Shown here: positions 1 to 8,156 of the stretch, piece after piece | How positions within the stretch are numbered: the first letter of the stretch is position 1 | How the letters are laid out: each line of letters begins with the position of its first letter | From: Bradyrhizobium sp. NAS80.1 | Lineage (GTDB): Bacteria > Pseudomonadota > Alphaproteobacteria > Rhizobiales > Xanthobacteraceae | Direction of reading: 5' to 3' | Length of the DNA: 64,000 bases | NCBI RefSeq assembly: GCF_001908205.1 | Contig: NZ_LGHL01000048.1 | Coordinates: 1-64,000, forward strand | Notes under the pieces: generated by a model | Seen by the model: only the letters and a program-made list of their open reading frames with translations | Told to the model about the DNA's origin: nothing | Databases searched by the model: none | Made by a program: the position numbers and the translations under genes

Positions 1-72
1 GCCAGCCTGCCAGCGATCCCAGATCTCAGACCCCTGAACCGCAGAATAATAGATGCTACGTCGCCGCTTCAT
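1..72 (-). CDS. IS30-like transposase, N-terminal fragment cut by the window edge
   Basis: Reading leftwards from an ATG at 72 the frame stays open to the window edge. It encodes a very basic start (MKRRRSIYY) followed by a stretch ending in SEIWDRWQAG. I recognise this as the beginning of rhizobial IS30-family transposases, which continue with a helix-turn-helix and a SISREI-type motif outside this window. The frame is only 24 codons, so the call rests on recall of the family's start. The IS end should lie somewhere in 90-130, but I could not identify the inverted repeat without the other end. Confidence 0.5.
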   Translation of the reverse strand, partial: MKRRRSIYYSAVQGSEIWDRWQAG

Positions 73-589
73 GCCCACACTCCATCTTTGCTAAAAAATT
101 AGAGTGTTGCACCGACCGGTTGAGTCCACCGCGCATAGCGGACGTTCTGGCGAGCCCTGTAACTGCAACCACGGATTTTCTTGCGCCAGATATCCGCGAT
201 ACGTGCCGTCGCGCGTACCCCGCAGTTCTCACGCTCCCCGAAGGACCCGAGAAACCGATTGGGGGTCCCACACTAAAGAAAGGCCGCCTGCGTTGCCACA
301 AGCGGCCCAAGTGTAGGGAGGAAACGCCCAAGGAGGGCAGCGATAGCAGGAGCGCTACCGCACGCCCTATACAATACGATCGCGATCGGCGGCTCAATTG
401 AACGTTGGTAATCGTCGGGCATCCAAACGCGTAACGGACCGACACGAAGGTTTAGGCCGCTCGCCCGCCCGGATCTCGCGCCAGCATTCGCGCATCATCG
501 CAACCTCGATGCGACCTGTGCCAGCATCGAGCGCACACCGTCACCATGTTAGGGCGTGTCGGGGCTCAGGTCTGCTTAGTCCCCACGCT
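73..589. other. Gene-poor stretch between two insertion sequences
   Basis: About 500 bases with no convincing gene. Open frames on both strands are arginine-, serine- and proline-rich translations without a recognisable domain or ribosome-binding site. The left part probably includes the terminal sequence of the IS30-like element. The right part, around 548-570 just beyond the IS630-like stop, probably includes the end of that element. Confidence 0.5.
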
Positions 590-1690
590 CTAGCGATAGC
601 GAACATCCTTGCAGTTATTCGTCACCGCGAACGCGGCGGGTACTCGCTCTTGTCCCCAAATCGAGCGGCCGGCGCGTCGCGGGGCGATGGCGAACGTGCG
701 GTTCCGGTCTTCGAAATAGCGTGTGATCGCTGTCTTAGCCTCGACCACACTGGCGTAGTCGCTGTTGTGGATAATTGCGCGAGCCATCCCACTGAACACC
801 GCCTCAATGACATTCAAAAATTGCGCTTGTGCCGGCAAAGGCAATATCTCGATCTGTGGCGCTTCGTCGTGCTCGGCCCAACCATTAAAAAATTCGACGC
901 GGCTGAGAAGCTCTTTGGATGAGTGCCACGGCGCCGCATCCCAGGAGAGGTAAATACGACGATAACCCTTGTACTGACGCCTCACTTGATCGATCAGTTT
1001 GCATGTCTCCGCGCTGTTCTTGCGATCAGAGTAAAAGTAAACGATCTGGTTTCGCGACAGTTCAAGCGCAGCAGTTACGATCAGCGAACCCTTTGACTTC
1101 TGCCACTGAGGGACGTGCCGAATGCTACCGGGCGGCTGCAGCGCTTTGCCCCCACGCATCCTTATGGCGAAGGGCCCAAATTCGTCGATTGAGAAAAATG
1201 CCTCATCCTCTTTCAAGTCCGAAAGCACTTTCTTAATCGCGTCCACCTTCTCGCGATAGAGTGCATCTGAGCTGGTGAGCGTGACCCGCGCCTTCCTCCA
1301 TTGATATCCCGCTTTCTTGATCACAACGCTGAGGTTGTTACGGCTTGTCAGAACTCCATGCTTTTTTAGAGTGGAGTGAAGATCGTCCAATCGCCATGTT
1401 GTTCGGTTGAAGCCGCTATCCCTCGGTGGTGTGTGCAGCAACGCGAAAACGGCATCGCTTAGCTCACTGCCGGGCTGCAAGTGGCGCCGGGCAATGCGAT
1501 GCGGTTTGGAACTTCGATCAGCAAATCCAGCCCGACCTTGCGTACGAAAACGCGCGGTCCACTTGAGCACCGTCTTTAGGCTGACTTGGAAGTCCCGAGC
1601 GACGGATGCCGCTGGTAGGCCACTGAGTACCCTCGAAACGATTAGAGAGCGGCAGTGTGGGCACGTTTGCGCGTTGGCGTGTAGTTTCAT
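590..1690 (-). CDS. IS630-family transposase
   Basis: A DDE transposase of 366 residues that would cut and paste its own element into TA targets. Residues 1-70 hold a helix-turn-helix (PAASVARDFQVSLKTVLKW). The catalytic part carries D169 in SIDEFGPF, D251 in LSWDAAPWH and E296 in FLNVIEAVF. This is the IS630 arrangement, although the last spacing (45 residues) is longer than the usual 34-36. The ATG at 1690 was chosen because the family starts here; the open frame runs upstream to 2296 but that extension is low-complexity and unlike a protein. The gene appears complete. I could not pair terminal inverted repeats by eye. Confidence 0.85.
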   Translation of the reverse strand: MKLHANAQTCPHCRSLIVSRVLSGLPAASVARDFQVSLKTVLKWTARFRTQGRAGFADRSSKPHRIARRHLQPGSELSDAVFALLHTPPRDSGFNRTTWRLDDLHSTLKKHGVLTSRNNLSVVIKKAGYQWRKARVTLTSSDALYREKVDAIKKVLSDLKEDEAFFSIDEFGPFAIRMRGGKALQPPGSIRHVPQWQKSKGSLIVTAALELSRNQIVYFYSDRKNSAETCKLIDQVRRQYKGYRRIYLSWDAAPWHSSKELLSRVEFFNGWAEHDEAPQIEILPLPAQAQFLNVIEAVFSGMARAIIHNSDYASVVEAKTAITRYFEDRNRTFAIAPRRAGRSIWGQERVPAAFAVTNNCKDVRYR

Positions 1691-2395
1691 GGCTACTTCC
1701 TCTTGCGGCGCCCCCGACGGCTCAAACCTCGAACGCAAGGTTCGGGCGATAGGCATCAGGCGGAAAGGCGCGAGGCCGCTCGGAAGGCCGTAGAGCAGGC
1801 CGGGAGCGCAGGCTACAGCACCGGACCGGCCACAGGGCCAGGGCGGCAAGCCGCGCGGAGGGGCGGCCCAGAGGGACACAGGAACGGGGGCGTTAGCGGC
1901 GCATGCGGCGAAATAGGGCCTAATAGGGCCCAGCCGAATTCCGGCGGACCTTTCGCCCGTCGCGAAAGATCGAGAAATGCCCTTATTTTCAAGGACTTTC
2001 GACGTTTCCAACGGGGCGAAAAGAGCGCTTGCGGAAAGGACCACACGGTTTTGCCGTACGCACGGCTCGTTGGCGCCACAGGGTTCGACGGCGTTGTGCA
2101 CATTGCCATCGAAATGCTGGCGAGACGAACCAGACAGCGCCGCTCGTCCAGCACGAAGCCTCGGGCTCACGGAGAGCAATCCGCCCCGCCCTTGACCGCC
2201 CGCGCCCGACGCTGCCGCGTCCACCGCAAGCCCGGCCCTGCGAATCGTGACGACACACGATCGCCCCTCAAGGGTGAGCCGGGATGGGCGACACATACGA
2301 TATTTCCGAATTTCGGTAAAGCGGAATATTTTCGTGCGCGGCGCTTGACACCAAGTGGGGTGTTTTGCCCGTCGGCAAAGTGAGAACCCCGTAGC

Positions 2396-2429
2396 CCGGA
2401 TGGAACGCCCGGATCGGCGGCAGGTTGCC
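2396..2429 (-). repeat. Near-copy of the 3' end of the molybdoenzyme gene
   Basis: These 34 bases match 3684-3717, the last codons of the downstream molybdoenzyme gene, at 32 of 34 positions and in the same orientation. On the minus strand both encode NLPPIRAF followed by H or D and P. Part of the left copy (GTAGCCCGGATGGA) also resembles the start of a common dispersed repeat, so it may be a duplicated gene end or a repeat family captured at the gene's end. Confidence 0.5.
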
Positions 2430-2495
2430 GAGCTGCGGCCGACCGTCGGCGAGCCGGTGAAGGCCGTTGAGCAGGACGACTGCGGCTCGCGGCGT

Positions 2496-2531
2496 GATCA
2501 ACTGGCAAATTATTGCCAGTTGCCTGATCAG
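2496..2531. repeat. Palindrome with stem-loop potential
   Basis: AACTGGCAA (2501-2509) and TTGCCAGTT (2514-2522) form a perfect 9-bp stem with a 4-base loop. TGATC (2496-2500) and GATCA (2527-2531) allow an outer extension across a small bulge. No T-run follows on either strand, and no gene end is near. Confidence 0.5.
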
Positions 2532-2700
2532 CCCGGTCGGCACCTCGCCGGCCGGGTTCTTCATTTGAAAGCCGGTGAAGCACGCTGTTTGGCCGCTGGA
2601 GCGTCCGATTCCCGCCCGGTGTCGGTCGCGGCCCGGTCAGGGAGTCGCACCAGCGGGCCGCGCTGCGAGCTTCACTGCGTGATCGCCCAGAGCGTGCGAG

Positions 2701-3048
2701 TCAATCGGTCAGGTTGAGCGTCTTATCGGCGCAAACGTTGATGCCGGACGCATCCATCGACACGCCATCGTCGAACGTCCCGCGCAGATCGAAGCGGCAA
2801 TCGTTGGCCTGCGGCAGTTTGGCCGACGCTTGCGTGCCGGATTTCACCGGGCCGACCACTTTCTTCCAGTCTGTAGAGCCGGCCCCGGCCGCCTCCAGCT
2901 GAACTAGGTCCGCTTTGCGCGAGTTCGTCACCGTTACAGTGACGGTGGCCGCCGGTTTCGCCTTGTGCTTGGGCGTCGGCGCGGCCTGCGCGGTAAGGCC
3001 GAACAGTGTCGCTCCTGCGAGCGCCGCTGCAAGTGTCCGAGTGTTCAT
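2701..3048 (-). CDS. Small secreted protein of unknown function
   Basis: I do not recognise the family. The 115-residue product begins with a clear signal peptide (MNTRTLAAALAGATLF, cleavage near TAQA-AP). A lysine/threonine-rich linker and a beta-rich domain with two cysteines (NDCRFDL and INVCADK) follow, and these could form a disulfide in the periplasm. The ATG at 3048 is preferred because GGGGAG lies 8 bases upstream. A GTG three codons earlier (3057) is possible. The gene stands alone between the IS scar and another small gene. Confidence 0.7.
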   Translation of the reverse strand: MNTRTLAAALAGATLFGLTAQAAPTPKHKAKPAATVTVTVTNSRKADLVQLEAAGAGSTDWKKVVGPVKSGTQASAKLPQANDCRFDLRGTFDDGVSMDASGINVCADKTLNLTD

Positions 3049-3211
3049 CAGGTTCACTCCCCTAACTCAGGTTCACCCCCTAGCATCACCACGAACACGC
3101 GATACTTACGCCCACTGCGTTAACCATCTGTTAAAACGAATCGGGGCCGGCCTGACGAGGAAACGCACAGGCGGGCCGCGCTGCGAGCCGGGTGACGGCT
3201 GCGCCAGGGCT

Positions 3212-3451
3212 TCACTCCGGGTTCAGCTTGTCCAGCTCAGTCTTCGCAAGCGCCGTGGCCTTCTCGATGGCGTCTTGTCGCGTGAGGGTGCTGGGGTTCA
3301 GCCGGCGTGAGACGAGGTTGTCCCAATAGAACCGGACCGATTTCCGTCCGTCCGCGAACCATACCTCAAGGCTCCCGCAGTCGTCGTCTACACCACGGTG
3401 AGGAATGATGCGGATGGCATCGCCTTCGGCCATGGGGTGGATTGGTACCAT
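3212..3451 (-). CDS. Hypothetical protein, 79 residues
   Basis: I do not recognise a named family. The product has no signal peptide or membrane segment. It has an N-terminal beta-rich part (EGDAIRIIPHRGVDDDCGSL, then VWFADGRKSVRFYWDN) and an amphipathic C-terminal helix (TRQDAIEKATALAKTELDKLN). The pattern of a small strand-rich domain plus a helix, free of the arginine/proline bias of shadow frames, suggests a real gene. The ribosome-binding site is weak at 3451 and at the alternative ATG at 3433. Confidence 0.6.
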   Translation of the reverse strand: MVPIHPMAEGDAIRIIPHRGVDDDCGSLEVWFADGRKSVRFYWDNLVSRRLNPSTLTRQDAIEKATALAKTELDKLNPE

Positions 3452-3581
3452 TCCAGCGGGACGGGGACAAAGGTGGCATGTTTGGCAGCTGATGCGCGCG
3501 GTGTCTGGAAAACGGTGGCCTGTCCAGAGGCGTTATCTGAGCGAGAATTGCGCCCGGCGAGCAAGACACGCGCGCTCAACT

Positions 3582-3670
3582 CGTAGGATGGGTAGAGCGA
3601 AGCGAAACCCATCGCGGATCAGTTAGGCGCCGGAGCATGATGGGTTTCGCTTCGCTCTACCCATCCTACG
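3582..3670. repeat. 32-bp perfect inverted repeat (Bradyrhizobium-type dispersed palindrome)
   Basis: 3582-3613 and 3639-3670 are exact reverse complements, 32 of 32 bases, separated by a 25-base loop. The arm begins CGTAGGATGGGTAGAGCG and ends GAAACCCATC. I recall this sequence as a highly repeated palindrome in Bradyrhizobium intergenic DNA. It begins 9 bases past the stop of the molybdoenzyme gene, so in RNA it would make a very stable 3' hairpin that could end or protect that transcript. Confidence 0.85.
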
Positions 3671-3678
3671 TCAGCCTC

Positions 3679-6000
3679 CTACACCGGATCGAACGCCCGG
3701 ATCGGCGGTAGGTTGCCCGTGAACTTCTCCACCTCCACCGCCGTGAGCTGCCCCGTGCAGCCTTGCGCGAAGGACGAAGTACCGATGTCGCGGGTGAGCA
3801 CGTTCGGATTGCCGTGAACGCAGAGCGGCGCCTCGTCCTCGGGATCCATCGGGTCGTACCAGGCGCCGGTCGGTAGCTGCACCACACCGGGCGCAATGCC
3901 GTCGGTGACGTGCACTGCCGCAAGGCAGGCGCCGCGCTCGTTGAACAGGCGGATGATGTCGCCGTCCTTGATGCCGCGAACGTCCGCATCGCGCGGGTTC
4001 ATGCGCGCGACCTCGCGGCCGCGATGTTTGGCAGCCAGCGAATGTCCGCCGAAATCGAGTTGGCTGTGCAGGCGTGTCACCGGCTGGTTGGCGACGAGGA
4101 AGCACGGGGCGCCAGGCTTCGGCATGTCGGTCTTCTCCAGCCAGACCGGATGGCCCGGACAATCCGCATCGCCGTGGCCCGCGATCTTCTCGGAGAAAAT
4201 CTCGATGCGGCCGCTCGGCGTCGGCAGGGCATGAGTGACCGGATCTTCGCGGAAGCGGCGCAGCCGGCCGCCGTCGTCGGGCTGCTGCGGCACGACCAGG
4301 CTGCCACGCTGCCAGAATTTTTCGAAACTCGGCGCCTCCAGACCGCGCACTTCGAGCGAGGCGCGGGTCGGTTCGTAGAGATGCTCCAGCCACTGGCGTG
4401 ACGTGCGTCCCTCGGTGAAGGGTTCGCGCGCGCCGAGCCGCTCGGCGAGTTCGGCGAAGATCTCGTAGTCGTCGCGCGCCAGGCCAAACGGCTCGGCGAT
4501 CTGGTGCATGGCGACCATGAGGGGATCGTTGCTGGAATAGCCGATATCCTCGCGCTCGAGCGTCATCGTCGAGGGCAGCACGATGTCGGCGTGCCGCGCC
4601 GTCGCGGTCCAGGCGAGCTCGTGCACGACGAACGTGTCGACCTGCGCGAAAGCCTTGCGCAGACGATTGATGTCCTGGTGATGATGGAAGGGATTGCCAC
4701 CGGCCCAGTAGACGAGACGGATGTCCGGATAGGTGCGCGTCTCGCCGTTGTAGCGATAGGTGCTGCCCGGGTTGAGCAGCATGTCGGCGATGCGCGCCAC
4801 GGGAATGAAATCCCTGACGCCGTTGCGCCCCTGCCCCAGCGTCGGCCCCGGCACGTCGTTGACGCGGCGGCCGTAATAGCCGATCGCCCCGAGCGAATAG
4901 GCATAGCCGCCGCCGGGAAGGCCGATCTGGCCGAGCGCGGCAGCCAGCACCATGCCCATCCACACCGGCTGCTCGCCGTGTTCGGCGCGCTGCAGCGAAT
5001 GGGAGACGGTGATCAGCGCGCGCTTTCCGGCAAGGCGACGCGCGAGCTTGCGGATCGTGTCGGCGTCGACGCCTGAGATCGCGGCGGCCCATTCGGCGTG
5101 CTTGGCTTGCCCGTCGCTCTCACCGGTGAGATAGCGCAGGAAGACCGGCCAGCCCTCGGTGTAGCGATCGAGGAAGGCCTGGTCGTGCAGGTTTTCCGTC
5201 ACCAGTGTGTGGACGATGCCGAGCATCAGCGCGGTGTCGGTGCCCGGCACGCAGGTCATCCATTCGGCGCCGGCCTCGACAGGCAGATCGTCACGCAGCG
5301 GACTGACCAGGATGAACTCGCAACCGCGCCGGCGCGCAGCTTCCATGGCGCCGCGCTCGACATGCTTGCTGATCGAGCCACCGGCCACCATGGAGTTCTT
5401 CAGCGCCATGCCGCCGAACGCGAGCACGATGTCGGTGTCGTCAGCGATCTGCTCCCAGGTGACGTTGCGCTTGGTGATGTCTTCATAGCCCGCCAGGATC
5501 TGCGGCAGCAGCACCGAGGACGCGCCCGAGGAATAGGTATTCACCGAGCGCACATAGCCGCCCAAGGCGATGTTGAGGAAGCGATGCACCTGGCTCTGCG
5601 CGTGATGGAAGCGGCCCGCGCTGGACCAGCCATAGGACCCGCCGAACACGGCGCCGGGACCGCGCGTGTCGCGGATGCGGCAGAGCTCGTCGCCTAAGAG
5701 ATCAAGCGCCTTCTCCCAACTGACGGAAACGAATTCGTCGCGGCCGCGGCGATCATCGGGGCCGGGCCCGCGCTCAAGCCAACCGCGCCGTATCGCCGGC
5801 TGCGCGATACGCGCCTGGTGGCGCAATGCACCGGGGAAATTGTCGATGATGCCGTTCGGATCGGGATCGCCCGCATAGGCCCTGACCTCGAGCCCGGCCT
5901 CGCTTTGGCGCGCGGAAAACACGCCCCAGTGCGAGGTATGCGGCTTGAAGCCATCGGACAGGTCAACGCCGGGGTCGGGGAAGCCAATCGTCTCATTCAT
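3679..6000 (-). CDS. bisC: Molybdopterin-dependent S/N-oxide reductase, probably biotin sulfoxide reductase
   Basis: A 773-residue DMSO-reductase-family enzyme with bis-MGD molybdenum cofactor. It lacks the N-terminal Cys4 iron-sulfur motif, as expected for the TorA/DorA/BisC branch. The segment SYGWSSAGR (122-130) matches that branch's YGWKSPG, making Ser127 the probable molybdenum ligand. There is no twin-arginine signal, so it should act in the cytoplasm, which favours BisC (biotin sulfoxide to biotin) over periplasmic TorA/DorA. The neighbours, a BioR-like regulator and biotin synthase, support this. The ATG at 6000 has AAAGGGA upstream; a longer frame to 6048 lacks this support. A TMAO, DMSO or methionine-sulfoxide substrate is not excluded by sequence alone. 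Confidence 0.8.
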   Translation of the reverse strand: MNETIGFPDPGVDLSDGFKPHTSHWGVFSARQSEAGLEVRAYAGDPDPNGIIDNFPGALRHQARIAQPAIRRGWLERGPGPDDRRGRDEFVSVSWEKALDLLGDELCRIRDTRGPGAVFGGSYGWSSAGRFHHAQSQVHRFLNIALGGYVRSVNTYSSGASSVLLPQILAGYEDITKRNVTWEQIADDTDIVLAFGGMALKNSMVAGGSISKHVERGAMEAARRRGCEFILVSPLRDDLPVEAGAEWMTCVPGTDTALMLGIVHTLVTENLHDQAFLDRYTEGWPVFLRYLTGESDGQAKHAEWAAAISGVDADTIRKLARRLAGKRALITVSHSLQRAEHGEQPVWMGMVLAAALGQIGLPGGGYAYSLGAIGYYGRRVNDVPGPTLGQGRNGVRDFIPVARIADMLLNPGSTYRYNGETRTYPDIRLVYWAGGNPFHHHQDINRLRKAFAQVDTFVVHELAWTATARHADIVLPSTMTLEREDIGYSSNDPLMVAMHQIAEPFGLARDDYEIFAELAERLGAREPFTEGRTSRQWLEHLYEPTRASLEVRGLEAPSFEKFWQRGSLVVPQQPDDGGRLRRFREDPVTHALPTPSGRIEIFSEKIAGHGDADCPGHPVWLEKTDMPKPGAPCFLVANQPVTRLHSQLDFGGHSLAAKHRGREVARMNPRDADVRGIKDGDIIRLFNERGACLAAVHVTDGIAPGVVQLPTGAWYDPMDPEDEAPLCVHGNPNVLTRDIGTSSFAQGCTGQLTAVEVEKFTGNLPPIRAFDPV

Positions 6001-6406
6001 CGCGTGTTCCCTTTCGCGGACCGTTGTTCGCATCCGCTCCCGTCGCAATCATCGACACAATATACAATCAATATAATGAGGCGCTCGCCTGAAGGGCAAC
6101 GGATTACCATTGCCTGGAACCGGCAAGCATAGCGGCGTCGCGCAGATCGCACAGGCCGGCAACGCCATTCACTCTCGTGTCCGGACGCGCTGCAGCGCTC
6201 AGGCGTTGCTGCGCAGAGCCGGGACCCAGAAGGCAACACGACACAGCGCAGCAACATGGGCCCCGGCTCTGCAGCGCAGCATCGGGGGGCACGAGAGCGT
6301 GATTCAACCTCCTGATTTCAATTCTCAACCCGCAGACACACCTTCGCATTCCCGCGCCTGATCTCGCCCGAGCTTATCTCTCCACCTGCTGCGTGTTCCT
6401 ACTCGA
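6001..6406 (-). other. Leader/promoter region of bisC
   Basis: A 406-base gap between bioR and bisC. An AT-rich patch at 6053-6078 (ATACAATCAATATAATGAG) is the most promoter-like part. The rest holds a strong hairpin (6213-6272, listed separately) and nothing I recognise as coding. I found no good match to the BioR box in this gap. Confidence 0.5.
6205..6272 (-). promoter_or_regulatory. Long hairpin with an overlapping alternative stem upstream of bisC
   Basis: In minus-strand RNA, 6257-6272 (GCAGAGCCGGGGCCCA) pairs over 16 bases with 6213-6228, with a single G-U pair. A second perfect 10-bp pairing, GTTGCTGCGC (6205-6214) with GCGCAGCAAC (6246-6255), interleaves with it, so the two cannot simply coexist. 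The layout is like an attenuator or switch, or the end of the bioR transcript. No U-run follows the main stem. The function is inferred from structure only. Confidence 0.4.
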
Positions 6407-7039
6407 TCAACCCGCCGCTTCTCCGGTGGTTCGCTCGAGATTCCGGATGTGCGCGCGAAGAAGCGACACGGCCCTCTCGAACTCCCGTTTCCTGAGCGCG
6501 TTTACAATCTGGCGATGCGCAAGACTTGAACCGGGCTTCCAGCCAGCGGAGCGCGTTGCAGAAAAGATGATCCGGGAGTTTGCCAGCTGAAGATCGTCGA
6601 GCATGGACAGCAGTCTGGGCATCTTGCAGGGTGACACGATCTCCCTGTGGAATGCTCGATTGGCTCGCTCCCAGTCGACTATCGATTGAGCTTGGTCGCC
6701 TGCAAGGAGCGCTCTTTCGATTCGATCGAAGCACGCGGCGTTCATTCTGGGAGCGGCCAAGGTGAGTGCTAGCGTCTCAAGAGCGGCACGGATTTCGACG
6801 ACTTCTTGCACTGATGCAGGATCAAGCGGAGATACACGCACGCCGCGGCGAGGCACGTTAACAACCAGTCCGCGGGATCGTAGCAGTTGGAAGGCTTCAC
6901 GCGCGGGCACATGGCTCGCGTCGAACTCCTCGGCCACATGGTCCTGCCGAAGAGGTGTTCCGGGAGCCAGCTCACCGGAAACAATGCGTTCTCCAATCAC
7001 GTTTGCAATCCGCTCAGCAACTGTTTCAGCCATCTGCAT
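6407..7039 (-). CDS. bioR: GntR-family regulator, BioR-like repressor of biotin genes
   Basis: A 210-residue GntR/FCD-type protein. Residues 8-70 form the winged helix (ERIANVIGERIVSGELAPGTPLR, then VPAREAFQLLRSRGLV). Residues about 75-205 are the all-helical FCD ligand domain. In many alphaproteobacteria BioR replaces BirA as the biotin regulator and binds TTATMKATAA-like palindromes. Here such a box lies 2 bases upstream of the bioR start (7041-7050) and an identical inverted copy lies before the divergent bioB, so self-control and control of bioB are likely. The start at 7039 is an ATG; a second ATG at 7033 is possible. Confidence 0.85.
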   Translation of the reverse strand: MQMAETVAERIANVIGERIVSGELAPGTPLRQDHVAEEFDASHVPAREAFQLLRSRGLVVNVPRRGVRVSPLDPASVQEVVEIRAALETLALTLAAPRMNAACFDRIERALLAGDQAQSIVDWERANRAFHREIVSPCKMPRLLSMLDDLQLANSRIIFSATRSAGWKPGSSLAHRQIVNALRKREFERAVSLLRAHIRNLERTTGEAAG

Positions 7040-7040
7040 C

Positions 7041-7050
7041 TCATAGATAA
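7041..7050. promoter_or_regulatory. BioR-like box at the bioR start
   Basis: TCATAGATAA matches the recalled BioR consensus TTATMKATAA (read as TTATCTATGA on the other strand) with one mismatch. It abuts the bioR start codon, so a bound repressor would block initiation. It shares 14 consecutive bases (7041-7054, TCATAGATAATCTA) with the inverted box before bioB. Confidence 0.75.
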
Positions 7051-7120
7051 TCTACGTAATTCCAAATTGACCGGCTCCCCTTGTCGGGTCAAGTACGAGA
7101 GCACGACGCAGATGAATAGA

Positions 7121-7130
7121 TTATCTATGA
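7121..7130. promoter_or_regulatory. BioR-like box upstream of bioB
   Basis: TTATCTATGA is the exact reverse complement of the box at 7041-7050. The identity extends to 14 bases (7117-7130). It lies 42 bases upstream of the chosen bioB start, where a repressor would overlap the promoter or transcript start. Confidence 0.75.
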
Positions 7131-7172
7131 AATTTGCTCGTGATCAGCACGACGGCGCAAGGAGAAGCGAGA

Positions 7173-8150
7173 ATGCCGGAAGACTATTCGCTAACGGCGG
7201 AGAGCAGGAAGCTGCAAAGGTGGACACTTGAGGAGGCACGCTCCTTGTATGAGCGTCCCTTCAACGATCACCTGTTCCATGCGCACACACTGCATCGGGC
7301 CAACTTCGATCCCAATCGGGTGCAGCTCAGCAAGCTGCTCAACATCAAGACCGGTGGCTGCCCGGAGGATTGCGGCTATTGCAGCCAGTCCATTCATCAT
7401 CTCTCGGGGGTGAAGGCGTCGAAGCTGATGACCCCAGAGCAAGCCGTCGAAGAGGCGCGCAACGCGAAGGAAAGCGGCGCCACGCGATATTGCATGGGAG
7501 CCGCCTGGCGCAGTCCCAAGCCGCGCGACGAGGCGACAATTGTCGCAATGGTGAAGGGCGTGAAAGCCCTTGGCCTCGAGACCTGTATGACGCTCGGCAT
7601 GTTGTCGCCCGAGCAGGCCCAGACTTTTGCCGACGCGGGCCTCGATTACTACAATCACAACATCGATACTTCCGAGCGATTTTACCCGGAGGTCGCGACG
7701 ACCCGCACTTTCAAGGAACGACTGGAAACACTGGCCTATGTTCGCGAAGCGGGCATGAAGGTTTGCAGCGGCGGAATACTTGGGCTCGGCGAAAGCGAGG
7801 ATGATCGCATAGACATGCTGGTGACCTTGGCGAATCTGCCGACGCCTCCGGAAAGCGTCCCCATCAACATGCTCATCCCGATGAAAGGCTCCAAGCTCGC
7901 GGATGCCGCGCCGATCGATCCGATCGCGTTCGTTCGCATCGTGGCCCTCGCCCGCGTTCTTATGCCGCGATCGCATGTTCGTCTGACCGCTGGGCGCAGC
8001 TCCATGTCGGACGAAATGCAGGCGCTTTGTTTTTACGCAGGCGCGAACTCGATCTTCATCGGCGACACGTTGCTGACGGCAGCCAATCCTGGCGATGATC
8101 GCGACTCAAGTCTTCTGCACAGACTTGGCCTCACAGCGGAGACAGCGTGA
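7173..8150 (+). CDS. bioB: Biotin synthase
   Basis: A radical-SAM enzyme of 325 residues that inserts sulfur into dethiobiotin to make biotin, the last step of the pathway. The CxxxCxxC motif for the SAM-binding 4Fe-4S cluster is C63, C67 and C70 ([12 protein letters not shown]). Family motifs YYNHNIDTS and the FIGDTLLTA tail are present. The ATG at 7173 has AAGGAG 8 bases upstream; a frame to 7134 lacks a site and would put the start almost on the BioR box. No other bio genes adjoin it, so it is a separate biotin locus. The product may serve the biotin-dependent carboxylase at 33-37 kb. Confidence 0.97.
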   Translation: MPEDYSLTAESRKLQRWTLEEARSLYERPFNDHLFHAHTLHRANFDPNRVQLSKLLNIKTGGCPEDCGYCSQSIHHLSGVKASKLMTPEQAVEEARNAKESGATRYCMGAAWRSPKPRDEATIVAMVKGVKALGLETCMTLGMLSPEQAQTFADAGLDYYNHNIDTSERFYPEVATTRTFKERLETLAYVREAGMKVCSGGILGLGESEDDRIDMLVTLANLPTPPESVPINMLIPMKGSKLADAAPIDPIAFVRIVALARVLMPRSHVRLTAGRSSMSDEMQALCFYAGANSIFIGDTLLTAANPGDDRDSSLLHRLGLTAETA

Positions 8151-8156
8151 CGGCGC

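Larger units (their letters stand above)
1691..2700. other. Gene-poor stretch with repeat remnants
   Basis: About 1 kb without a supported gene. Several overlapping open frames on both strands exist but have the random arginine/alanine/proline composition of GC-rich noncoding DNA. It contains a 34-base near-copy of the 3' end of the molybdoenzyme gene (2396-2429) and a strong palindrome (2496-2531). Together with the neighbouring insertion sequences this looks like degraded mobile DNA. Confidence 0.5.

Noticed and set aside
1691..2296. Upstream extension of the IS630 transposase frame
   Set aside because: The extension is low-complexity and unlike transposase N-termini, and the family start ATG at 1690 gives normal length.
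3671..5092. A 473-codon open frame in another frame of the molybdoenzyme gene
   Set aside because: It is arginine-rich, overlaps bisC on the same strand and lacks any recognisable motif.
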